Source: Streptomyces sp. WMMB303
Lineage (GTDB): Bacteria > Actinomycetota > Actinomycetes > Streptomycetales > Streptomycetaceae
Assembly: GCF_029351045.1 (NCBI RefSeq)
Contig: NZ_JARKIN010000001.1
Coordinates: 2,070,001 to 2,134,000, forward strand
Direction of reading: 5' to 3'
Length of the DNA: 64,000 nucleotides
Of the stretch, positions 55,835 to 64,000 are shown piece by piece. Numbering within the stretch: position 1 is the first letter of the stretch; each line of letters opens with the position of its first letter. A program made the translations under genes and the position numbers. The notes under the pieces are model-generated. The model made no database searches. It was not told where the DNA came from and worked only from the letters and a program-made list of their open reading frames with translations.

Positions 55835-57034
55835 CTACGCCGCTATCGGGCGCTGGGTTCGGATCGACTGGAGCAGTCCGACCGCGATCCAGACCGCGAA
55901 CATGGAGGTGCCGCCGTAGGAGACGAAGGGCAGCGGCAGGCCGGCCACCGGCATGATGCCGAGCGTCATGCCGATGTTCTCGAACGCCTGGAAGGCGAAC
56001 CAGGCGATCACGCCCGCGGCGACGATGGTGCTGTAGAGCTCGGTGGACTCCCGGGCGATCCGGCAGGCGCGCCAGATGAGCACGCCCAGCAGCACGAGGA
56101 TCAGCCCGCCGCCCACGAAGCCCAGTTCCTCGCCCGCGACGGTGAAGACGAAGTCCGTCTGCTGCTCGGGGACGAACTGGCCGGTGGTCTGGGTGCCCTC
56201 GAAGAGGCCCTTGCCGGTGAGGCCGCCGGAGCCGATGGCGATGCGGGCCTGGTTGGTGTTGTAGCCCACGCCCGCCGGGTCGAGCGCCGGATTGGCGAAC
56301 GCCGCGAACCGGTTGATCTGGTACTCGTCCAGCAGGCCGAGCGTCCACACCAGCACCGCTCCCCCGGCCCCGGCCAGGCACAGTCCGATGACCCAGCGGT
56401 TGGAGGCGCCGGAGGCGAGCAGGACCGCGAGCACGATGACGACGAGCACCATCACCGAGCCGAGGTCCGGCATGGCCAGGATGACCGCGATCGGCAGGGC
56501 CGCCATGCCGAGCGCGTGCAGCACGGTGCGGTGGTCGGGGTGGTCCTGGTCGCCCGCGTCGACCTTGGCGGCCAGCAGCATGGCCATTCCGAGGATCACC
56601 GTGATCTTGATGAACTCGGCGGGCTGGACGGTGAAGCCGCCGCCGAGGTTCAGCCAGGCGCGCGATCCGTTGATGGTGGCGCCGAGCGGGGTCAGGACGC
56701 AGAGCGCGAGCAGCACGGTGAGGCCGTAGAGCACGGGGACGGCGCTGCGGAGTCTGCGGTGGCCGAGCCAGACCGTGCCGGCCATCAGCGCGACGCCGAT
56801 GCCCAGGCTGATGACGTGCCGGACCAGGAAGTACTGCGGGTCGCCCTGGTTGAGCTCGGTGCGGTTGCGGGTGGCGGAGTAGACCAGCAGCGAACCGATG
56901 ATCGCGAGGGCGGCACCGGAGAACAGGATGATCCAGTCCATCCGCCATACGACGGAGTCCCGTGCGGTCAGCCGGTCCCAGGCGGAGCGGCGGCGCGGCC
57001 CGTAGCCGCCGAGTGCGAACGTCCGGCTGGTCAT
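55835..57034 (-). CDS. rodA: Rod-shape protein RodA (SEDS glycosyltransferase)
   Basis: RodA is a SEDS-family peptidoglycan glycosyltransferase that works with class B PBPs. The 399-residue protein has about ten membrane helices, the GGGFTVQPAEFIKITVIL segment, GEELGFVGGG and the C-terminal PLPFVSYGGTSM motif of the family. It overlaps mrdA by four bases (ATGA at 57031-57034), so the two are made as a pair. In Streptomyces this locus serves spore-wall synthesis rather than rod growth. Confidence 0.96.
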   Translation of the reverse strand: MTSRTFALGGYGPRRRSAWDRLTARDSVVWRMDWIILFSGAALAIIGSLLVYSATRNRTELNQGDPQYFLVRHVISLGIGVALMAGTVWLGHRRLRSAVPVLYGLTVLLALCVLTPLGATINGSRAWLNLGGGFTVQPAEFIKITVILGMAMLLAAKVDAGDQDHPDHRTVLHALGMAALPIAVILAMPDLGSVMVLVVIVLAVLLASGASNRWVIGLCLAGAGGAVLVWTLGLLDEYQINRFAAFANPALDPAGVGYNTNQARIAIGSGGLTGKGLFEGTQTTGQFVPEQQTDFVFTVAGEELGFVGGGLILVLLGVLIWRACRIARESTELYSTIVAAGVIAWFAFQAFENIGMTLGIMPVAGLPLPFVSYGGTSMFAVWIAVGLLQSIRTQRPIAA

Positions 57035-59340
57035 GGGCGGCCACCTCCGGCGGACTCGCGGGTGGCGCCGGCCTGCTGGGCGCCGTCCCGGCGGCGCTGC
57101 TGCTGCTCGCCCTCGTTGCGTGCGGCCTCGCCCTCGCGTCGGGTCTCGGGTGTCTCGCCCGGCGGTGCGGTGGAGGGGCCCTGGCCGGACGGCGAGGCGG
57201 AGGGGCTCTTCGACGGGTCGTCGGCGGGCCGCTTGTCGCGCTGGGCGACGATGGCGCCGTCCTTGTCGATCTTCGGCAGCTTGGTCTGCGGCTTGGGCAG
57301 CAGGGCCTTCTTCTTGTCGATGCCGCCGTCGGAGCCGACGCCGTACATGGCGTTGTAGATCTCGCGGACGGCGGGGCCGGAGGCGCCGGAGCCGGTGCCG
57401 CCCTGGGAGATGGTCATGACGACGGTGAAGTCGTCGGTGTAGGTGGCCAGCCAGGAGGTGGTCTGCTTGCCTGCGACCTCGGCGGTACCGGTCTTGGCCC
57501 GGATCTTGATCTTGTTCTGCGGCCAGCCGGCCTCGCCGAACCGCCAGGCCGCCGTGCCGTGGGTGGCGACGCCCTGCAGGCCCTTGTCGATCTTGCCGAG
57601 GGTCTTGTCGCTCACCGGCAGCTTGCCGTGCGCCTGCGGCTCGATCTTCTTGACGGACTTGCCGTCGGGGCTGACGACGGCTTTGCCGATGGTGGGGTCG
57701 TGCAGGGTGCCGCCGTTGCCGAGCGCCGCGTAGATCGTGGCCATCTGGATGGGGGTGACCAGGGTGTCGCCCTGGCCGATGGAGTAGTTGACGCTGTCAC
57801 CGGCGCGCATCTTCATGCCGGAGACGCAGTTCTCCTTGGCGATCTTCTCGGCGTAGCTGGGGTCGTCGCCGGCGTTGTCGGCCTGCTTGCACCAGGCGTC
57901 CTTGTTGGCCTTCCAGTAGTCCTTCTTCCACTGTCGGTCCGGGACGCGGCCCTCGACCTCGTTGGGGATGTCGATGCCGGTCTTCTCGCCGAGGCCGAAC
58001 TGGTGGGCGGTCTTGTAGAACCAGTCCTTCGCGCCCTTCTTGGGCAGGTTCCCGCCGTCCTTCTTCCACTCCTTGTAGGCGAGGCGGTAGAAGACGGTGT
58101 CGCAGGAGACCTCCAGGGCGCGTCCGAGGTTGATGCCGCCGAAGCTCTCCGATTCGTAGTTCTTGAAGACCTGGCCGCCCACCTCGAAGTCCGAGGAGCA
58201 GTTGTAGCGGCCGTCGAACGGGTAGCCGGCCTTGACGGCCGCGGAGGTGGAGATGACCTTGAAGATGGAGCCCGGCGCCGCCAGGCCCTGGATCGCGCGG
58301 TTGAGCAGCGGGTAGTTGGACTTCTTCCCGGTGAGCTTCGCGTACTCCTTGCCGGAGATCCCGCCGACCCAGGCGTTGGGGTCGTACTCGGGGTTGGAGG
58401 CCATGGAGACGACCCGCCCCGTCTTGTTCTCCATCACCACGACGGCACCCGCGTCGGCCTTGTAGTTGCGGCCGGTGTTCTCGTCGAACTTCTTGCGGGC
58501 GTCCTTCATCGCCTTGTCCAACTGCTTCTCGGCCACGGCCTGGAGCCGCGAGTCGATCGAGGTGATCAGGTTCGAGCCGGGGCGGGCCTTGTCCCGTTCG
58601 GCCTCGCCCATCACGCGTCCGAGGTTGTCCACCTCGTAGCGGGTGACGCCCGAGGAACCGCGCAGTTCGCTGTCGTAGGCCCGCTCCAGGCCGTTACGGC
58701 CGACCTCGTCGGAGGCCAGGAACGGCGAGTCGGTGTCCTTGGCCTCCTCGATCTCCTCGTCGGTGACCGGCGAGAGGTAGCCGAGCACCTGCGAGGTGTC
58801 GGCGCCGTGCGGGGCCGGGTAGCGGCGGACGGCCGCCGGCTCGGCGGTGATCCCGGGGAAGTCCTCGGAGCGCTCCCGGATCTGCAGAGCCTGCTTGGGC
58901 TCGGCGTCGTCGGTGACCGGGATCGGCTGGTAGGGGGAGCCGTTCCAGCACGGCTGCGGAGTCTCCGCGTTGCACAGCCGCACCTTCTCCTCGACCGTCT
59001 TGGGCGACATGCCCAGGACCTTGGCGAGCCGTTCCAGGACGGCCTTGCCGTCGTCGTCCTGCTTCATCAGCTCGGTGCGGGATGCCGAGACCACCAGGCG
59101 GGTCTCGTTGTCGGCGATCGGCACGCCCCGCGCGTCCAGGATCGAGCCGCGGGTGGCGGGTTCGACGACCTGCTGGACGTGGTTGCCCTTGGCCTCCTTC
59201 TGGTATTCGTCGCCGTTGCGGATCTGGAGATACCACAGCCGGCCGCCCAGCGTCAGCAGCAGCGACAGCACCAGGATCTGAATGGCGACCAGCCGGATGG
59301 TGACGCGGGAGGAGCGGCCGGTCTCGGGAATGTTGGTCAC
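57031..59340 (-). CDS. mrdA: Penicillin-binding protein 2 (class B transpeptidase)
   Basis: A 769-residue class B PBP that crosslinks peptidoglycan made by RodA. An N-terminal membrane helix (ILVLSLLLTLGGRLWYLQI) is followed by the dimerisation domain (about 50-300) and the transpeptidase domain with the SxxK serine in LAAPGSIFKVIS (about 357), YSIGQGDT (SxN-type, about 565) and KTGTAE (about 620). The C-terminal about 80 residues are Pro/Glu-rich. The GTG at 59340 follows GAGGAGGC. It is in the shape cluster between rodA and mreD. Confidence 0.96.
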   Translation of the reverse strand: MTNIPETGRSSRVTIRLVAIQILVLSLLLTLGGRLWYLQIRNGDEYQKEAKGNHVQQVVEPATRGSILDARGVPIADNETRLVVSASRTELMKQDDDGKAVLERLAKVLGMSPKTVEEKVRLCNAETPQPCWNGSPYQPIPVTDDAEPKQALQIRERSEDFPGITAEPAAVRRYPAPHGADTSQVLGYLSPVTDEEIEEAKDTDSPFLASDEVGRNGLERAYDSELRGSSGVTRYEVDNLGRVMGEAERDKARPGSNLITSIDSRLQAVAEKQLDKAMKDARKKFDENTGRNYKADAGAVVVMENKTGRVVSMASNPEYDPNAWVGGISGKEYAKLTGKKSNYPLLNRAIQGLAAPGSIFKVISTSAAVKAGYPFDGRYNCSSDFEVGGQVFKNYESESFGGINLGRALEVSCDTVFYRLAYKEWKKDGGNLPKKGAKDWFYKTAHQFGLGEKTGIDIPNEVEGRVPDRQWKKDYWKANKDAWCKQADNAGDDPSYAEKIAKENCVSGMKMRAGDSVNYSIGQGDTLVTPIQMATIYAALGNGGTLHDPTIGKAVVSPDGKSVKKIEPQAHGKLPVSDKTLGKIDKGLQGVATHGTAAWRFGEAGWPQNKIKIRAKTGTAEVAGKQTTSWLATYTDDFTVVMTISQGGTGSGASGPAVREIYNAMYGVGSDGGIDKKKALLPKPQTKLPKIDKDGAIVAQRDKRPADDPSKSPSASPSGQGPSTAPPGETPETRREGEAARNEGEQQQRRRDGAQQAGATRESAGGGRP

Positions 59341-59425
59341 GGCGCGCAACGCCTCCTCGAAGGGCGGTGGTCGGGCCGGGGGGCGTGGCCGGCGGGCGGG
59401 GGGCGGAGAAGGGTACGGGTGCGCC

Positions 59426-60178
59426 TCACAGCCGCTTGACCCCCTTGATCTTCCCGGTCCTGCCGCGGCCACCGAGGTTCACGGCCTTGTTGCGCGAGGT
59501 CCGCTTGCCGGTCTTGAGCCCCTTGCCGCCCTTGCCGAAGACGCTGCCGCTGCCGCTCTTGCCGAACACGCCGCCGCCGAGCCGGGCGTCCAGGCTCCCG
59601 CCGGAGGTGAGCCAGCCGTAGGCGCGCATCCCGCCGTCCGCGCTGCCGCCGCCGGGTTCGGCCCCGACCGGGTCCTTCTCGCCGCGCCGCGCCAGGGACA
59701 TGATCAGCGGGACCACGAACGGCGCCAGCAGCAGGTCGTAGAGGGTCGCGGTGAGCAGCATTCCGCCGAGCCCGTCGGGGCGGGCCACGGTGTCCCCCAC
59801 CAGGGCGCCGACCCCGGCGTACAGCAGGGTGGAGCCGATGGCGGCGGAGGCGACGACGAGCATCGGCACGGTGGCCGAGCGGTGTTGTCCGCCCTCCGGC
59901 TTGGTCAGCCCGGCGGCGTAGCCGATCAGGCAGAGCACCAGCGCGTAGCGGCCCACGGCATGGTCGGCGGGTGGGGCGATGTCTGCCAGCAGCCCGGCGG
60001 CGAAGCCCACCAGGGCGCCGGCGGTGTGGCCGTAGACCAGTGCGAGGCCCAGGACGACGAGCAGCAGCAGATCGGGCACGGCGCCGGGAAGCTGGAGTCT
60101 GGCCAGCACGGTGACCTGCAGCATCAGGGCGACGACCACGAGAGCGGCCGAGAGCAGCATCCGGTTGAGGAGGTGCAC
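59426..60178 (-). CDS. mreD: Rod-shape protein MreD
   Basis: A 250-residue membrane protein that completes the MreBCD complex. Five or six helices occupy residues 5-about 165 (LLSAALVVVALMLQVTVLA first; VLCLIGYAAGL central). A basic, Gly-rich cytoplasmic tail of about 80 residues (repeats of GKG/GKR) follows and is longer than in other bacteria. GTG start at 60178, six bases after mreC. Confidence 0.9.
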   Translation of the reverse strand: MHLLNRMLLSAALVVVALMLQVTVLARLQLPGAVPDLLLLVVLGLALVYGHTAGALVGFAAGLLADIAPPADHAVGRYALVLCLIGYAAGLTKPEGGQHRSATVPMLVVASAAIGSTLLYAGVGALVGDTVARPDGLGGMLLTATLYDLLLAPFVVPLIMSLARRGEKDPVGAEPGGGSADGGMRAYGWLTSGGSLDARLGGGVFGKSGSGSVFGKGGKGLKTGKRTSRNKAVNLGGRGRTGKIKGVKRL

Positions 60179-60183
60179 GGGGA

Positions 60184-61119
60184 TCAGCTCCTGGGCGAGG
60201 AGGTGGCGCCGGGCGTCTTGGTGACGGTCACCGTGGGGGCGGGCTTGGGCTTCGGGGGCTTCTTGGACTTGAGGACCTCGTTGCGCGGGTCCTTGCGCGG
60301 CGGCTTGACGACGATGCCGACCACGTCCAGTCGGGTGAAGCCCACGTAGGGCCGCACCTGTACCGTCCGGGTGAGGTCGCCCTGGTGCCGGTTGATCTTG
60401 GTGACCTCGCCGACCGGCACGCCGGGGACGAACGGCTTGTCGTCGCTGGAGCCGAAGGTGACCAGCCGGTCGCCCTTCTTCACCTTGGCCTTGCCGTTGA
60501 GGAGCTGGACGGAGAGTGCGTTGCCGCCGCGCCCGGTGGCGAAGCCCAGCTCGTTGCTCTTCTCCATCCGGGTGCCGACGGTGAAGTCGGGGTCGTTGGC
60601 CAGCAGCACGGTGGAGGTGGAGGGCCCGACCGTGGTCAGCCGGCCGACCAGTCCGTCGCCGTTCAGCACGGTCATGTCGCGGCGCAGCCCGTCCTCCCGG
60701 CCCGCGTCGATGGTGACGGTCCAGGAGAATCCCTGGGCCGCGCCGATCGCGACGACCTGGGCGCCCTTGACGCCGTAGCCGCCCGCCCCGGCGGTCTTGA
60801 GGAGCTTGTCCAGTTCCTTGGCCCGGGCCCGGTTGCGGTCGCTGGAGCCGAGCTTCTGCCGCAGCGCCGCGTTCTCCTGCTCCAGTCGGCTGAGTCTGTC
60901 GTGGCGGGCACCCGAGTCGCGGACGGCTGCGACAGCGTTGCCGACGGGGTCGACGGCCGAGGCCATACCGTTCTCTACCGGGCCAAGGACGGAGGCGGCG
61001 GACCGCCGCGCTCCGTCGAGCGGAGACTGCTCGCCCCCTCTGAGGTCCACCGTGATCAGTGCGAACGCGATGGCGATCAGCAGGACGAGCAGCAGCCGGC
61101 TTTCTCGTGTGTCCCTCAC
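60184..61119 (-). CDS. mreC: Rod-shape protein MreC
   Basis: MreC links the MreB cytoskeleton to wall enzymes. The 311-residue protein has one N-terminal membrane helix (LLLVLLIAIAFALITVDL), a coiled-coil (RLSRLEQENAALRQKLG, about 80-110) and the periplasmic beta-barrel domains (IDAGREDGLRRDMTV and AKVKKGDRLVTFG segments). I chose the GTG at 61119 (VRDTRESRLL), where homologues begin; the extension to 61185 is not conserved. The C-terminus is Lys/Pro-rich. Confidence 0.93.
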   Translation of the reverse strand: MRDTRESRLLLVLLIAIAFALITVDLRGGEQSPLDGARRSAASVLGPVENGMASAVDPVGNAVAAVRDSGARHDRLSRLEQENAALRQKLGSSDRNRARAKELDKLLKTAGAGGYGVKGAQVVAIGAAQGFSWTVTIDAGREDGLRRDMTVLNGDGLVGRLTTVGPSTSTVLLANDPDFTVGTRMEKSNELGFATGRGGNALSVQLLNGKAKVKKGDRLVTFGSSDDKPFVPGVPVGEVTKINRHQGDLTRTVQVRPYVGFTRLDVVGIVVKPPRKDPRNEVLKSKKPPKPKPAPTVTVTKTPGATSSPRS

Positions 61120-61246
61120 GTGCGGCGGCCGTGCCTTTCTGTGGGGCAGCCCCGCCTGGACGGGGTGCATGGCGGGGGCCGCCACTGCGTTCGAACGACC
61201 CGCCGCGTGAACGGTCAGTTGGTGCGCACCGGCGCGTGCCCGGGGC

Positions 61247-62278
61247 TCAGCGGCGCGGCTGCGCGTCGAGCACCTGCTGGAGCGCCTCGAACTCCTCGAC
61301 GCACTTGCCGGAGCCGAGCGCGACCGAGTCCAGCGGGTCCTCGGCGATGTGGATCGGCATCCCCGTCTCCCGGCGGAGCCGCTCGTCCAGACCGCGCAGC
61401 AGCGCGCCGCCCCCGGTGAGCACGATGCCGCGGTCCATCACGTCGCCGGACAGCTCCGGCGGGCACTTGTCGAGGGTGGTCTTGACCGCGTCGACGATCG
61501 CGTTGACCGGCTCCTCGATGGCCCGGCGGACCTCGGCCGCGGAGATCACCACAGTCTTGGGGAGCCCGCTGACCAGGTCGCGGCCGCGGATCTCGGTGTG
61601 CTCGTCCTTGTCGAGGTCGTGCGCCGAGCCGATGGTGATCTTGATGCTCTCGGCGGTGCGTTCGCCGAGGAGGAGACTGTACTCCTTCTTGATGTGCTGG
61701 ATGATCGCGTTGTCCAGCTCGTCACCCGCCACTCGGATGGACTGCGCGGTGACGATGCCGCCGAGCGAGATCACGGCGACCTCGGTGGTGCCGCCGCCGA
61801 TGTCCACCACCATGTTGCCGGTCGCCTCGTGGACGGGCAGCCCGGAGCCGATCGCCGCGGCCATCGGCTCCTCGATGATGTGCACCTGGCGGGCACCCGC
61901 CTGGGTGGACGCCTCGATGACGGCGCGGCGCTCGACTCCGGTGATACCGGAGGGAACGCACACCACCACGCGGGGCCGGGCGAGATAGCGGCGCTTGTGG
62001 ATCTTCAGAATGAAGTAGCGGAGCATCCGCTCGGTGATCTCGAAGTCGGCGATCACGCCGTCCTTCAGGGGCCTGACGGCCACGATGTTGCCAGGGGTGC
62101 GGCCGATCATCTTCTTCGCCTCGGCGCCGACCGCGAGGATTCCGCCGGTGTTGGTGTTGATCGCGACGACGGACGGCTCGTTGAGGACGATCCCGCGACC
62201 CCTGACGTACACCAGCGTGTTGGCGGTCCCGAGGTCGACAGCCATATCACGGCCGATGAACGACATATTGGTTCCCAT
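61247..62278 (-). CDS. mreB: Rod-shape-determining protein MreB
   Basis: An actin-like filament protein that organises wall synthesis; in Streptomyces it is needed mainly for spore-wall integrity. The 343-residue protein has the phosphate-1 loop [13 protein letters not shown] (about 12-24), connect/phosphate-2 [18 protein letters not shown] and the adenosine motif [12 protein letters not shown]. The start is the ATG at 62278 ([11 protein letters not shown]); the internal ATG at 62266 is the shorter alternative. It leads the mreBCD-mrdA-rodA unit. The 243 bp between it and ndk hold only a weak hairpin. Confidence 0.97.
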   Translation of the reverse strand: MGTNMSFIGRDMAVDLGTANTLVYVRGRGIVLNEPSVVAINTNTGGILAVGAEAKKMIGRTPGNIVAVRPLKDGVIADFEITERMLRYFILKIHKRRYLARPRVVVCVPSGITGVERRAVIEASTQAGARQVHIIEEPMAAAIGSGLPVHEATGNMVVDIGGGTTEVAVISLGGIVTAQSIRVAGDELDNAIIQHIKKEYSLLLGERTAESIKITIGSAHDLDKDEHTEIRGRDLVSGLPKTVVISAAEVRRAIEEPVNAIVDAVKTTLDKCPPELSGDVMDRGIVLTGGGALLRGLDERLRRETGMPIHIAEDPLDSVALGSGKCVEEFEALQQVLDAQPRR

Positions 62279-62521
62279 GGATGCGTCTGGCCTTCCAAGT
62301 GGGGCGATGTGGTGTGCGGCTACGGAGGGATTAGTACCTCGCCGAGATGCTCGAAACGCGAGGCTTCCATCGTAGACGCGGTTGCTCGAACACGTGGAGA
62401 CGGTTCCTCCGCCATTGTCGGCGGAAGTCCGAACGGCCACCGTAATGGTGACGTCGTGTCGGAGCCGAGCCCCGGTCCATTCCGCCTCAGGCGGTCGATT
62501 CGGCGGCGGGCGAGGCCCGGC

Positions 62522-62935
62522 TCAGGAGAATCGGGGGAAGAAGATCTTCATCTCCCGCGCGGCCGACTCCTCCGAGTCCGAGGCGTGGATCAGATTCTCC
62601 CGCACAATGGTGCCGAAATCTCCGCGCACGGACCCGGCGGGGGCCGCGATCGGGTCGGTCGGCCCGGCCAGCGCCCGCACTCCCTCGATCACCCGTTCGC
62701 CCTCGATGATCGCCACGACGGACGGGCCGGAGGCCATGAACTCCATCAGCGGCGGGTAGAAGGGGCGGCCCTCGTGCTCCGCGTAGTGCTGCTCCAGCGC
62801 GGCCCGCTCCAGCGTACGCAGCTCCAGCGCCGCGATCGTCCACCCCGCCTTGCGCTCGATACGGCCGATGATCTCGCCCACCAGACCGCGTGCGACGGCA
62901 TCGGGCTTGAGGATGACGAGGGTGCGCTGGGTCAT
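62522..62935 (-). CDS. ndk: Nucleoside diphosphate kinase
   Basis: Ndk balances nucleoside triphosphate pools by a phospho-histidine mechanism. The 137-residue protein has the full family length, TLVILKPDAVARGLVGEII (beta1-alpha1) and the active-site His117 in NLIHASDS. It reads toward mreB with its own upstream region; the hairpin at 63028-63059 separates it from the folC-DUF4233 unit. Confidence 0.98.
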   Translation of the reverse strand: MTQRTLVILKPDAVARGLVGEIIGRIERKAGWTIAALELRTLERAALEQHYAEHEGRPFYPPLMEFMASGPSVVAIIEGERVIEGVRALAGPTDPIAAPAGSVRGDFGTIVRENLIHASDSEESAAREMKIFFPRFS

Positions 62936-63027
62936 GCGTGCGGCTCCTTGGCTGCGGTCGTACGGTGAGCAGAGGCTACCTGCGGGCCGCGGCCGCTCCG
63001 ACGCCGGGGAGCACTTTTCCGCCGCGC

Positions 63028-63059
63028 GGGGGGCACCCGCCGCCCGGCGGGTGCCCCCC
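63028..63059 (-). terminator. GC-rich terminator between DUF4233 and ndk
   Basis: GGGGGGCACCCGCC-GCCC-GGCGGGTGCCCCCC is a perfect 14-bp stem with a four-base loop, 8 bp after the DUF4233 stop. It ends the folC-DUF4233 transcript ahead of the ndk promoter region. Confidence 0.8.
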
Positions 63060-63066
63060 CCGCGCC

Positions 63067-63429
63067 TCAGCCCGCGGGCTCGGCCCCGCCCTCCGGCGCG
63101 GCCTCGGCCGCGAAGCGTGCCTTCGCTTCGTCGACCTTCCGACCGAAGTGCACCGAAGCCCACCAGAGTCCGGCGAAACAGACCCCCAGGAAGAACATCG
63201 CGGGGACCACGAACCCGCCGGCCACCAGGGCGATCTGGAGCGCCCAGCCGAGGTGGACGCCACCCGGACGGGTGAGAACGCCGCACAGCAGCAGGCACAG
63301 CACCATGGCGATTCCGCTGACCGTCCAGACGGTGGCCGCCGAAAGGTCACTCGTCTGCATCGCGACCAATCCGGCGAAACCGATGACGAAGAACTCGCCG
63401 ATCAGGGTGGACGCGCACAGCGTTCGCAT
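63067..63429 (-). CDS. DUF4233 membrane protein
   Basis: A 120-residue protein with four predicted membrane helices (CASTLIGEFFVIGFAGLVAM; VWTVSGIAMVLCLLLCGVL; ALQIALVAGGFVVPAMFFLG; last ends WWASVHFG) and a charged Glu/Ala-rich tail. The family is actinobacterial, of unknown function, and sits next to folC. Its ATG begins directly after the folC stop codon (no gap), suggesting translational coupling. Confidence 0.88.
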   Translation of the reverse strand: MRTLCASTLIGEFFVIGFAGLVAMQTSDLSAATVWTVSGIAMVLCLLLCGVLTRPGGVHLGWALQIALVAGGFVVPAMFFLGVCFAGLWWASVHFGRKVDEAKARFAAEAAPEGGAEPAG

Positions 63430-64000
63430 CTAGCGCCCCCCGCCCAGCAGCAGCCGGGCCTCGCCGACCGTGATGACCGAGCCGGTGACCAGCACCCCGG
63501 CCCCGGCGTACTCACCCTCCTCCTCGGCGAGGGTGACCGCCTCCTCCAGCGCCGCGTCCAGCCGCGGCTCCACCTGGACCCGCTCGTCGCCGAAGACCTC
63601 CACCGCGAGCGCGGCGAGCGCGTCCACGTCCATCGAGCGGTGGCTTGAGTTCCGGGTGACGACGATCTCCGCGAAGATCGGCTCGAACGCCTCCAGCAGG
63701 CCGCGCACGTCCTTGTCCGCGCTGGGAGCCACGACGCCGACGAGCCGGCTGAAGTCGAACGCCTCGCTGACGGCCTCGGCCGTGGCGAGGGCCCCGCCCG
63801 GATTGTGCGCCGCGTCCAGCAGCACCGGAGGGCTGTTGCGCACCAGTTCCAGGCGGCCGGGCGAGGAGACCGCGGCGAACGCCTCGCGGACCACGTCGAT
63901 GTCGAGGGTTCGGGCCTGCTGCTGGCCGATGCCGAAGAACGCCTCCACGGCGGCCAGCGCCACACACGCGTTGTGCGCCATGTGCGCGCCGTGCAGCGGG
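63430..64000 (-). CDS. folC: Folylpolyglutamate / dihydrofolate synthase, C-terminal part (cut by window edge)
   Basis: FolC adds glutamates to folates. The 190 residues here are the C-terminal Mur-ligase-like domain: HNACVALAAVEAFF, LLDAAHNPGGALATAEA (substrate-binding domain) and the closing GVLVTGSVITVGEARLLLGGGR. The catalytic ATP-binding N-terminal domain lies beyond the right edge. DUF4233 and then ndk follow. Confidence 0.93.
   Translation of the reverse strand, partial: PLHGAHMAHNACVALAAVEAFFGIGQQQARTLDIDVVREAFAAVSSPGRLELVRNSPPVLLDAAHNPGGALATAEAVSEAFDFSRLVGVVAPSADKDVRGLLEAFEPIFAEIVVTRNSSHRSMDVDALAALAVEVFGDERVQVEPRLDAALEEAVTLAEEEGEYAGAGVLVTGSVITVGEARLLLGGGR

Overview
This window is a core stretch of a Streptomyces chromosome, or of a very close actinomycete. 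The base composition is very GC-rich, GTG starts are frequent, and in-frame TTA leucine codons are rare. The gene order dnaJ-hrcA ... hemW ... lepA/rpsT/holA/comEC/comEA/degV/leuS ... rsfS-LCP-nadD ... proA/proB ... obg-rpmA-rplU-rne ... rodA-mrdA-mreD-mreC-mreB-ndk-folC is the one I know from S. coelicolor around SCO2554-SCO2614. That match is from memory, not from a search.

Layout. 1-1.5 kb: heat-shock genes dnaJ (cut by the window edge) and hrcA with a CIRCE operator. 1.6-9.1 kb: a metallo-beta-lactamase-fold hydrolase, DUF3097, hemW, an anti-sigma-type kinase/PP2C phosphatase carrying a TTA codon, and an acyl-CoA synthetase. 9.3-13.1 kb: lepA and rpsT (divergent) and holA. 13.3-20 kb: DNA-uptake genes comEC (no stop before holA; one TTA codon) and comEA, then degV and a membrane protein. 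20-23 kb: leuS behind a leucine leader peptide and an intrinsic terminator, a classical attenuator. 23.2-28.4 kb: two identical tRNA-Ala(GGC) genes bracketing a GT87-type glycosyltransferase, two zinc-ribbon miniproteins, an MFS exporter and its divergent XRE regulator. 28.5-39 kb: a histidine phosphatase, rsfS, an LCP protein, nadD, a small membrane protein, an M48 protease, two related membrane proteins, proA and proB. 39-43 kb: a TagF-like wall-polymer transferase and a secreted phospholipase-D-fold protein with a TTA codon. 43-50 kb: obg, rpmA, rplU and an RNase E/G with very large repetitive extensions. 50-55.7 kb: two radical-SAM-associated genes separated by an integrative element. 55.8-64 kb: the cell-shape/wall-synthesis cluster, ndk, DUF4233 and folC (cut by the window edge).

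The most unusual feature is a compact 2.4-kb element (51445-53826) flanked by a 10-bp direct repeat and carrying a large serine integrase. It has inserted into the 3' end of the TIGR03960-type radical SAM gene. It displaced the native C-terminal coding end (still readable at 51378-51454) and supplied a replacement ending in the same GKKLLPLTV motif, so the host protein stays full length. It also hangs a 62-codon ORF on the host stop codon (GTGA overlap) and contains the C-terminal remnant of an IS5-type transposase. I recall the phage phiJoe report that its attB site is occupied in several Streptomyces genomes by a variable mobile element; this is probably that locus, but I could not check it.

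Other points of interest are the leuS attenuator, three TTA (bldA-type) codons, the ComEC-HolA open frame, two genes whose best start is CTG, and several long perfect inverted repeats.
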